Assembly (NCBI RefSeq): GCF_008329715.1
Contig: NZ_VTSR01000032.1
Coordinates: 248,001 to 312,000, forward strand
Reading direction: 5' to 3'
Source: Gimesia chilikensis
Lineage (GTDB): Bacteria > Planctomycetota > Planctomycetia > Planctomycetales > Planctomycetaceae
DNA: 64,000 bases
Part shown: positions 21,198-29,600 of the stretch, one piece after another
How positions within the stretch are numbered: the first letter of the stretch is position 1
Layout of the letters: each line of letters begins with the position of its first letter
The notes under the pieces: generated by a model
The model's input: the letters and a program-made list of their open reading frames with translations, nothing else
Databases searched by the model: none
What the model was told of the DNA's origin: nothing
Program-made: the position numbers and the translations under genes

Positions 21198-21236
21198 GGT
21201 ATTCAGACCAGGACAGGAGCGCCTGATCTGAATACC
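21198..21236. terminator. Strong hairpin between convergent genes
   Basis: GGTATTCAGACCAGG (21198-21212) pairs with CCTGATCTGAATACC (21222-21236), 14 of 15 positions, with a 9-base loop. It lies between the convergent oxidoreductase and DUF892 genes, where a bidirectional terminator is expected, but neither side has a T-tract, so termination is inferred only. Confidence 0.5.
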
Positions 21237-21276
21237 GGGGCAATCCCATACCAGATAGCAGGGAAAGCATCGATTC

Positions 21277-21786
21277 TCAGCGTGCCGCAGCCTGATTAGT
21301 TGACTCTTCTGCAACCTGTGTGAGAATTTTATCAGCATTACCCTCTTCATCCAGGGTTTCCTGAAGAATCTCAGCCAGGCGTGCCTTGCCCAGACGTTGG
21401 GCAAAATTACGGGCAGAGCCGTAACCGGCGATTTCATAGTGTTCGACCCGCTGAGCAGCAGCAATCAGGGCGGCATCGATTACATGGGGATCGCCTTTGG
21501 CTTGAACGATTTCTTCGCCTTCCTTGATTAATCCTTTCATGGCTTCACACGATACTCGTTTTGGCTCACGGTCAAGTCCTTTAAAGACCGCTTCCAGGCG
21601 TTTTACATGTTCTTTGGTTTCTCCCAAATGCGACTGAAAAGCGGTCTTTAATTCCTGTGTAGTGGCTGCTTCCGCCATTTGCGGAATCGCTTCCACAAGC
21701 CGGTTTTCAGCATCGTACAGATCCTGAATCTGATCAACAAATAAATCCTCTAAACTGGTAAATTCTTTACTGGTGAACAATCCCAT
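21277..21786 (-). CDS. DUF892 (YciE/YciF) ferritin-like protein, copy 2
   Basis: The ATG at 21786 has an AAGGAAA site. The 169-residue product begins MGLFTSKEFTSLEDLFVDQI and closely parallels copy 1 along its whole length, sharing QDLYDAENRL, QRxxHYxIAGYG and the TNQAAAR end, so the two are paralogues. Convergent with the FAD/Rieske gene. Same uncertainty over biochemical role as copy 1. Confidence 0.85.
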   Translation of the reverse strand: MGLFTSKEFTSLEDLFVDQIQDLYDAENRLVEAIPQMAEAATTQELKTAFQSHLGETKEHVKRLEAVFKGLDREPKRVSCEAMKGLIKEGEEIVQAKGDPHVIDAALIAAAQRVEHYEIAGYGSARNFAQRLGKARLAEILQETLDEEGNADKILTQVAEESTNQAAAR

Positions 21787-22284
21787 GTGAAATTTCCTTT
21801 TTGAATAAACGACTATCATGCTGAGAACCTGATTCCGTGTTCTCAGTAGTACAAACCAGCTACGCGGTGCAGCAATTCATGTGCCTGGCCAAGCGAAATA
21901 GCAGATAGTAACTGTGACAATCTGACCGCTTCCTGTATCAGTGAAACTCTGCGGTTTTGCAGTGCATCATTTTTGCAGTGACTGCCCTCATTTCCGCTGA
22001 TTCTGTTTTCCACAGTTGATAGAAATTAATGTGAGATAATCTGATTCCGTGGAGCCCCGTTCGAATCAGGAGATGAGAAACGACCGCTGACAATCCGCAT
22101 TGGTGGTTCGTCGATCAGATTGATTTCTATTCTGTCTCTTCAATCGGACATCAGGCATAAAATTAGAAACTACCGAAATGAATAATGATACTTCTTAGTC
22201 CGAAAGGAGGAGCGACTGAAAAACAACTCACTGGCGCTGATTCTCTTCAATTGAAGAAACAAAATCCTGATCCACATGAATTGC
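21787..22284. other. Gap between two minus-strand genes
   Basis: About 500 bases. An AAAGGAGGAG run at about 22203 looks like a ribosome binding site, but no ATG follows at a useful distance. No gene seen. Confidence 0.4.
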
Positions 22285-22794
22285 TCAGGTATTTCTCAGC
22301 ACGGCTGCAGTGTCTCGCTGACCTGTCTGGATCAGCATGCTGCCAACAACCATGAGCAGAATACCCGCAGCAAGAAATGTGAGATCCCAGATCAAGTGGT
22401 TTTCAGTCTCCGTAACGTGGTGAACGTGCAGAATGTGGTGATCGATGATTCCCTCTACAAGATTGAAGAGCCCCCAGCCGATCGCCAGAGCGCCTACAAA
22501 TGTTTTTGTAGAGAGCAAGACATTCCGCTGGCGAACCGCGTACCACAACATGGCGATTCCGATCACGGTCATGATCCATGTGAAGACATGAAAGAGGCCA
22601 TCCCAGAACATATTAATCTCTAGATGGACGGCGAGCGTTCTCGCGTCGACATTTCTGACGGGAAAGCGGGCTGAGAGCATATTATGGAGTTGCAGAAGCT
22701 GGTGAAACAGAATCCCGTCGACAAATCCGCCAATGCCGATACCCAGCAATGTACCAGCCGAAATCAGCGGGCGTTGGTTGATCGGTTGTGTCAT
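22285..22794 (-). CDS. DUF2243 family membrane protein
   Basis: 169 residues with four predicted membrane segments. The N-terminal GIGIGGFVDGILFHQLLQLHNM and the C-terminal GLFNLVEGIIDHHILHVHHV carry the paired His and Asp/Glu pattern of DUF2243. Function of the family is unknown; conserved histidines within the membrane suggest metal or heme binding (inference). It is the distal gene of a likely three-gene minus-strand group with 22812-23072 and 23105-23575, with gaps of 17 and 32 bases. Confidence 0.8.
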   Translation of the reverse strand: MTQPINQRPLISAGTLLGIGIGGFVDGILFHQLLQLHNMLSARFPVRNVDARTLAVHLEINMFWDGLFHVFTWIMTVIGIAMLWYAVRQRNVLLSTKTFVGALAIGWGLFNLVEGIIDHHILHVHHVTETENHLIWDLTFLAAGILLMVVGSMLIQTGQRDTAAVLRNT

Positions 22795-22811
22795 CAGTAT
22801 GAGCCTTGTTC

Positions 22812-23072
22812 TCAGGTTGAAGAGCTTTCGACCGTGCTGGTTTCGGACTGCTTAGATCGACGCCCGGGTAGGGGGATGCCGAAGTGGATACCAGCTACGA
22901 TCAGAAGCAATAGTGGTATCGGCAATAATGTCAACAGGGTGTTGTATGCAAAATTATCATTGAAAATGCCTGCAGCCACTTCTTTTCCGATCTCAGAATC
23001 ACAGTAGGGGCAGGCTGAGACAAACGATGACATCAACAGAAATGACAGCAGGGAGACAGAGATTTTTAACAC
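22812..23072 (-). CDS. Small exported membrane protein with CPYC motif
   Basis: 86 residues: an N-terminal signal (MLKISVSLLSFLLMSSFVSA), directly followed by CPYCDSEIG, then a membrane helix near residues 44-64 and a Ser/Thr-rich tail. The CPYC motif right after the signal cleavage region could be redox active or bind metal outside the membrane (inference). Middle gene of the group with the DUF2243 gene. Confidence 0.65.
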   Translation of the reverse strand: MLKISVSLLSFLLMSSFVSACPYCDSEIGKEVAAGIFNDNFAYNTLLTLLPIPLLLLIVAGIHFGIPLPGRRSKQSETSTVESSST

Positions 23073-23104
23073 GGATAGATCCTTTCCTGTTCAGACACTC
23101 TGTC

Positions 23105-23575
23105 TCATTTTCGCATGGATTCCAGAATGTCGTGTGAGGAACCGTCGTTTTTCTGGACGGCAGTTTTTGATATCTGTTCGAAGTCACCCCGTATTGCTTT
23201 CAGGGCATAACGCTCCATTTCAATTTCGGTTTGAGTACGAAATCCAAGCCTGCGAAATACAGGTAAAGGAGGACACCAGCCCTGAATTGCATGTTGCAGC
23301 AGGAAGCCTGCTACCGCTGCAGGCAGGGCAAAGAAACGACGATCTACCATAGCGCCGAGCCCCAACCCAACCAATGCGGCCGTGGCAGCATTGGCTTCGA
23401 GGGTCCGTTCGATATCCCATTCTTGATCCAGTTCTTTCAGACGCCGATCAATCGTCTGTGCATCGGCAGAACTATAATGGGCGATATTCTGCTCAGTCTG
23501 ACGACGGATTCGCTGATTGATATCCTGGGCAGTATGCAGAGGAACTCTTTCAGCGGTGGGAGCTAACACATTCAT
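23105..23575 (-). CDS. YgaP/DUF2892-like membrane-associated protein
   Basis: 156 residues. Residues 1-60 are charged and helical. Two hydrophobic segments (NAATAALVGLGLGAMV and FALPAAVAGFLLQHAIQGW) are followed by CPPLPVFRRLGFRTQTEIEM. Paired helices with a GWCPPLP segment are seen in DUF2892/YgaP-type membrane domains. No catalytic domain present. An AAAGGAAATG site lies just before the ATG at 23575. First gene of the group with the CPYC protein and DUF2243. Confidence 0.6.
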   Translation of the reverse strand: MNVLAPTAERVPLHTAQDINQRIRRQTEQNIAHYSSADAQTIDRRLKELDQEWDIERTLEANAATAALVGLGLGAMVDRRFFALPAAVAGFLLQHAIQGWCPPLPVFRRLGFRTQTEIEMERYALKAIRGDFEQISKTAVQKNDGSSHDILESMRK

Positions 23576-23879
23576 TTCCTTTCTCCTTTTGAAAATCGAT
23601 TCTTTCTGAAAGCCGCTGATAGATTGTTTCGTATGCTGCAGGACCAGCTTTCTTTGAGGTTGGCTTCATTACATCGTCCGTTAGAAAATTTCCCGGCTAG
23701 AAACAGTCGCGTACGCGGTGATCTACAGGATCTGCAGATGAACGGCAAATTACGTGCCATCCTCACTGACAGGAAACAGGGGGCGACTGAATAAGAGAAA
23801 TTTTCACAGGGCAGTCTGAGCACAGTTTTTTTAAGAGAGTGACTCAGGCACAACGATCCAGGCTCTCAGGGAAACATGT
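23576..23879. other. Divergent gap
   Basis: About 300 bases upstream of the minus-strand group and of the small plus-strand frame at 23880. No gene or clear promoter identified. Confidence 0.35.
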
Positions 23880-24032
23880 ATGGCACATGAAATGCTCGTC
23901 GTTTCAAACATTCCGGGTGAGGGCTTTTTTTACAACTACCACAAGGCATCCGTGGTGACTCGAAGCCCTGATGGTGAGATTACCAATTCCTGGTATTTCT
24001 TCCTGCACAAGTCTGGAAGAGTGAGTGCATAA
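23880..24032 (+). CDS. Possible 50-residue protein
   Basis: The ATG at 23880 opens MAHEMLVVSNIPGEGFFYNY, then HKASVVTRSPDGEITNSWYF and a stop at 24030-24032. An AGGGAAA run lies upstream. The composition looks like a folded beta-rich protein, and the frame lies in an otherwise empty stretch. I recognise no family. Confidence 0.35.
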   Translation: MAHEMLVVSNIPGEGFFYNYHKASVVTRSPDGEITNSWYFFLHKSGRVSA

Positions 24033-24123
24033 ATTCTACTGACAGGTACTGTCGTCATCAGATGTCAAACTGTCGTACATCGTCGAGTATCTCAGGCAGC
24101 AATGATTGATAAGGAGAATGAGC

Positions 24124-24369
24124 ATGCCCCAGAATACTGCCAGTTATTGGATCTTTCGCCGTTTTTTTCTCCTGTTGCTAATACTGCTGTTGCTCGCAAT
24201 CCTGGTTTGCGGATATCTGCGGGGACCTGTCGCACAGGTAGAAAAAACATCAGCAACTTTCGTGATTGCAGCCGTCGCGAATCCCAGATTGAAAAGTACC
24301 ATGTTCAAGAGGGATGTACTGAAATCTGAGAATCAGATATCTTTTGAGAATGCGGTTCTGGATGATTGA
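24124..24369 (+). CDS. Small single-span membrane protein
   Basis: The AAGGAG site at 24110-24115 is best spaced for the ATG at 24124 (another ATG is at 24118). The 81-residue product has a hydrophobic stretch at about residues 15-35 (FFLLLLILLLLAILVCGYLR), then a polar outer part. Function unknown. It converges with the gene ending at 24394. Confidence 0.55.
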   Translation: MPQNTASYWIFRRFFLLLLILLLLAILVCGYLRGPVAQVEKTSATFVIAAVANPRLKSTMFKRDVLKSENQISFENAVLDD

Positions 24370-24393
24370 TTGACTGCTGTGCGGGGGGCGACA

Positions 24394-25974
24394 CTAAAAG
24401 TGTTCGGAGCTGGCTTGTTCCCAGTCCCGTTGCCAGAATTCAGCAGGAGGGGCGGTCAGCAGTTCATTCTCTTCGGCCTGATAAAAGATTTCTGCGTAAC
24501 TTTTCACAGTAGTGGAGTTAACTCTGCGCAAGAGCAACTCCGGGGAGAGTTGATCAGGTGAGCTCAATCCAAGGGAAGCGATCATCTGATTGAATTCCAT
24601 CACGGTAGAATGCTGATAGTTGCGAACTCGATATTGTTTGACTTCCGGAAGAAGCCCCCGGGTGCGTGTTGGATCCTGGGTCGTGATGCCGGTTGGACAG
24701 CAATTCGTCTCACAGATCCGGGCCTGGATGCACCCCAGTGCGAACATCATGGGGCGGGCAGCATTGCAGTAATCGGCTCCCTGGCTGAGGCGTCGAATCA
24801 TTTCGAAGGCAGAATCTACTTTACCACTGCAGCCCAGTTTGATCTGTCTTCTCAAACCGCAGGCAACGAGAGACTGATGAACGAAATGTAAGCCTTCTGT
24901 AAGGGGGGCACCGATATGATCTTCATATTCCAGCGGTGCTGCTCCAGTGCCTCCTTCCCCTCCATCGACAATAATATAGTCGGGTAGAATCTCTGTTTGC
25001 AGCATTGCTTTACAGATTCCCAGAAACTCACTGCGACGCCCGACGCACAGCTTGAAGCCCACGGGTTTGGCATCAGATAAATCGCGCAAGCGTCGAATAA
25101 AATCCAATAGAGTGAGGGGGGAGTCAAACTCGCTGTGTCCCGGAGGCGAGACGCATTTTTCGTGTGCTGGTACTCCACGTGTCTTAGCTATTTCTTCTGT
25201 CATTTTGGTGGCTGGCATTACTCCACCTAAGCCAGGCTTGGCGCCTTGGGACAATTTGATGGTGATACATTTCACTGCTGGTTCTGCAGCCTTCTCCTGA
25301 AACTGTTCCGGATCAAAATGTCCGTTTTTGTCACGGCACCCAAAGTAGGCCGTCCCAATTTCCCAAACCAGATCTCCTCCCGGTCTTAAATGGTAGGGGC
25401 TTAACCCACCTTCTCCCGTCGCATGTGCGAAACCACCCAGTCTGGCACCACCATTCAAAGCCAAAATGGCATTAGCGCTCAATGATCCGAAGCTCATGGA
25501 AGAGACATTCAGTAATGCCATTTCATATGGATGCCGGCAAGCATCACCCCCAATCAGGACACGAAACTGTGTTTGACTGGCCTGTCTGGGATTAATTGAA
25601 TGCGTGAGCCATTCATAACCCGCCTCGTAAACATCCAGTTCGGTACCGAACGATCTTTCTTCGTGTTCATCTTCCGCACGCTCATAAACAATCTGTCGGC
25701 TGTTTCGGTTGAAGGGAGCACCATCAGTATCACTTTCGACGAAATACTGATGCAGTTCCGGGCGTAGTTCTTCCGATGCAAAACGGAGATATCCCAATAG
25801 CGGATAATTACGTAAAACATTATTTGATGCGAAAAATAGATCGTAGAATCCTACTCCGGTGAGCAGCAGAAACGGAATCGCCAGCCACAACCAGTGAAGA
25901 GAAGCTGTTGCAACAAGGACGCAACCAATCAAGGCCAGTATTACAGATAGTAGTAAAGGAAGATATCTCAGCAT
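24394..25974 (-). CDS. FMN-binding glutamate synthase family protein, membrane anchored
   Basis: 526 residues. Two membrane helices occupy residues 4-50, then the glutamate synthase central FMN domain: MSFGSLSANAILALNGGA, GEGGLSPYHL, IKLSQGAKPGLGG, IIVDGGEGGTGAAP, and the Cys cluster around ICETNCCPTGI that in GltB carries an Fe-S cluster. There is no glutaminase domain, so it is not a full glutamate synthase; stand-alone GltB2-like proteins are widespread and the reaction is not settled. Confidence 0.85.
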   Translation of the reverse strand: MLRYLPLLLSVILALIGCVLVATASLHWLWLAIPFLLLTGVGFYDLFFASNNVLRNYPLLGYLRFASEELRPELHQYFVESDTDGAPFNRNSRQIVYERAEDEHEERSFGTELDVYEAGYEWLTHSINPRQASQTQFRVLIGGDACRHPYEMALLNVSSMSFGSLSANAILALNGGARLGGFAHATGEGGLSPYHLRPGGDLVWEIGTAYFGCRDKNGHFDPEQFQEKAAEPAVKCITIKLSQGAKPGLGGVMPATKMTEEIAKTRGVPAHEKCVSPPGHSEFDSPLTLLDFIRRLRDLSDAKPVGFKLCVGRRSEFLGICKAMLQTEILPDYIIVDGGEGGTGAAPLEYEDHIGAPLTEGLHFVHQSLVACGLRRQIKLGCSGKVDSAFEMIRRLSQGADYCNAARPMMFALGCIQARICETNCCPTGITTQDPTRTRGLLPEVKQYRVRNYQHSTVMEFNQMIASLGLSSPDQLSPELLLRRVNSTTVKSYAEIFYQAEENELLTAPPAEFWQRDWEQASSEHF

Positions 25975-26636
25975 GATTAATCGATTCTGGATTTCAAACC
26001 AATTGTTTTTTACTAATGACTACAGAGCCTGATATTTTATGGACAGTGAATTGCATTATCGATTGCATCGCGATTGTCGTTTCTGCTTCATCGTAAAATT
26101 TCGACCTTCACAAGTCCATTACTAAAAGTCATGACGCCCATAAGTTTCCTCGTCACGAGATGCTGGCAGTCGCCCTCAGAATGGTGAAGAGATTGATTCT
26201 CAGCGTGCCCCGAATGGTTCGTTTTAGCAGACCTTCCGATAAGGGGGCGCTGTAAAAATTAGAAGACTGATGAAAACTTGATTCCGTTGCTTAATGTTGC
26301 AATGTTGCCTTGGTAAGCATTCAAGGTTCCAACTGGAAGATCAGCATCACTTCGTAGCTGATTGCTCCTCCTGCGTCGGGGTGGGGTGGGGTGGCTACTT
26401 TTGTTAAGCAGAATCGCTACGTTGTGTTCGAAACTCCGCAAAGACAAGTGACTGCTACTGTAATCCGACTGGTATTTTATTGATTAGTTGTGTTCACAGG
26501 TGTATGGTGGTTGTAGAAAGAGTCATCCAAACCGTTCGAACTTCACAAGCCAATTTTAATTATTTAGCTGTCCGGAGTATCTGCAATCATCTAATAGAAT
26601 TGTTTTGATCATTCGAACATGAATCGATGAATTCCT
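25975..26636. other. Divergent intergenic region with a G-rich tract
   Basis: 660 bases between divergent genes. A GGGGTGGGGTGGGGTGG run at 26378-26394 could form a G-quadruplex. At about 26195 a 15-base match (GATTCTCAGCGTGCC) to the 3' part of the DUF892 copy 2 gene is seen, perhaps a relic. No gene. Confidence 0.4.
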
Positions 26637-26675
26637 GTGCAATGTATTAACAACTGCTGTTTGTTACGGGCCTGT

Positions 26676-29600
26676 ATGCTGGAATTTACGGATCAAAAAC
26701 ACATGCCAGAAAACGCTCCTTTAATCGTGGTGGGCATCGGCGCCTCCGCCGGTGGGCAGGAAGCCCTGCGCGGCTTCTTTTCCACGATCGACTCAAACCC
26801 CGGTTACGCGATTGTACTTATTCAGCATATGCTTCCGGAAGGGGCAGATTCGCTGCTGGAAACGATGGACAATCTCTCTCCGCTGCCTGTCTCACTGATT
26901 GAGCAGGATACACGTCTGCAACCGGATCATGTTTATATTGTCCCTCCGCACTGCAGTGCCGCTTTCAACAGTGAGACAGTCTTGTCTGTCCGATCGGTAC
27001 AACAGGGGGGGCAGGGGACCCCGGTGATTACGCCTTCGTTTCAGTCGCTAGCGGAACAGCTGCAGCAGAATTCCGTGGGCATCATGTTGTCGGGAGCGGA
27101 CGACGATGGGACCGAGGGGTTGCATGCGATACAGGAGGCCGGCGGCATAACGATGGTGCAGGATCCGGAATCTGCCGGACATACGGAAATGCCAGACCAT
27201 GCGATCACCGCGGGAAATGCGGACTATATCCTGCAGCCGGAACAGATGCCTGCGGAACTGACGAACTATCTCTCCAGTTTGAATCGGGAGCCTCAGCCCG
27301 GGAGTACTGACTTACAGACGCAGGTGGAAAAACGGTTGCCGGATATCTGTAACCTGTTGCTGCAGGAGACGGATCACGATTTCCATCATTATAAAACGGG
27401 AACACTGGTTCGCCGGATAGAGCGTCGCATTCAGATCTCGCGACTGCGTGACGTCGGTCAGTATCTTGCGCATCTCAAGGAGAATCGAGAAGAAGTCCAG
27501 GCGCTGTTTCGTGAGCTGCTGATCAGCGTCACTTCCTTTTTTCGGGATCCGGAAACCTTTGCCGTGCTGGCCCGGGACTATCTCCCCCAGCTGTTTGAAA
27601 ACCGAGACCCTGAGACGCCGATTCGGGTCTGGGTTCCCGGTTGTGCTACGGGAGAGGAAGCGTACTCACTGGCAATCCTGCTGTATGAAGTCCACGAACG
27701 AACGGCGCGGGACGTGGAGATGCATGTCTTTGCGACCGATATCGATGAACGGGCTTTACAGCTCGCGCGGGAGGCCGTTTATTCGACAACAATTGAAGCA
27801 CATGTCTCCCCGGAGCGGCTGGCACGTTTTTTTATTAAAGACGGGAAACACTACCGCGTGAAGAAGGAAATCCGGGATTTGTGTGTTTTCTCGACGCATA
27901 ATCTCATCAGTGACCCTCCCTTCTCACACCTGGATCTGATTTCCTGTCGCAATCTGCTGATTTACCTGGATACCCAGTTGCAGCAGAAGCTGGTTCCCGT
28001 ATTTCACTTTGCCTTGGAAAAGAATGGTTATCTGTTGCTCGGACCTTCCGAGAACCTGATGATGCACGCGGAAATGTTCCGTCCGCTGGATAAGAAACAC
28101 TGCATCTCCCAGAGAAAGTCGGTTCCGAGACGTACTTCCGTGTTGCGATATACACCAAATCGATCCCGGATTCAGCCCGACGGAAAAGGGATGAAGCGGG
28201 AAGTGGATATTGCTGAACTTCCCCGGATTGCCCAGCAGATCCTGCTGGCCGAGTATTCCCCCCGGTATGCGGTGGTGAATGAAGATGCGAATCTCCTGAC
28301 AACATCAGCTGGGATTGAAGAGTTTCTGGAATTTCCGGAGGGGAGTTTTCATAACAACCTGATCAAAATGACGCGTTCCGGTTTGCGGAGCGGGCTGCGT
28401 TCTGCCTTATCGCAAGCGAACAAAACACGCGAGAAGGTGCTCGTTGATACGCTGACATTTAAAATGGGGGAAGATCTGAGGCGGGCACGGCTGGTGGTGC
28501 ATCCCCTGTCAGAAGTCTACCAGGAATCGGCCCTGTTCCTGGTGGCGTTTGAAGATCTCGGTCCGGTGATGTATCACTCCTTGATTTCTGAAAGAACGAA
28601 TGCCGATGCGGTTGTGAGAGATGGAGTAATTGAGCAGCTTGAAACGGAACTGGAGCGGACACAGACCGAGCTGGAAAACAGTATTCAGGACCTCGAAGGC
28701 TCGAATGAAGAACTGAAATCATCGAATGAAGAGCTGTTGTCGATCAATGAAGAACTCCAGTCTGCGAACGAGGAACTGGAAACTTCCAAAGAAGAACTTC
28801 AGGTCAGTATGGATACGCTGGGCCGCGCCCAGGCAGATCTGGAAAACCTGATGAACGGCACCCGCATCGCGACTATCTTTCTCAATCGTGATCTGCAGAT
28901 TAAAAGCTTCACGCCCTCGGCACAAGAAGTCTATAACTTGAATCCATCGGATCTCGGTCGACCACTAACAGATCTGACCCATCTCGCCAGATGGATGCCC
29001 AAGCTGCCCTCCATTGAAAGCATAGCTCGAAACAGTCGTCCTTTTGAGGATGAACTGCAGCTGAAAAGCGGGAAATGGCTGCTGCGTCGCGTGCTTCCAT
29101 ACGAGAGTGAAGGTGATTTTGATGGCATGATCGTCACCTTTATGGATGTGACGGAATTCAAGCTCGCAGAAATCCGCCTGGAAACCGAGCATGCGATTAC
29201 GCAGCTGCTGTCTGATGCCTTTTCCCTGAAGAAAATCGATACCTCGATTCTGGAAACCATCCGCAAGTGTCTGCAGGCCAGTGTGGGATTGCTCTGGCTG
29301 ACAAACCCTGCGCAGGAACAGCTCTGTCTGGAAACCAGTGTGGTGACCAACAATAATAAATACCGCAAATTTCTCCACAGCAACCAGGAGATTCAGTTTG
29401 CCCGCGGGGAAGGGTTTCCCGGACGCACCTGGGAGAGTATGCAGCCGGAATGGTGTGAGGATATTCATAGCCTCGTGTGGTTTAATCGGAATGAAATCGC
29501 CCGAAAGAGTGGTTTGGCCAGTGGCATTGCCATTCCCGTGATTTCAGATCGAACTTGCCTGGGCGTCATGGAGTTTTATACGACAGAGCAACTGCAACCC

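Noticed and set aside
26190-26240. 15-base match to the DUF892 copy 2 gene as a third gene copy
   Set aside because: The match is too short and no further similarity extends on either side.
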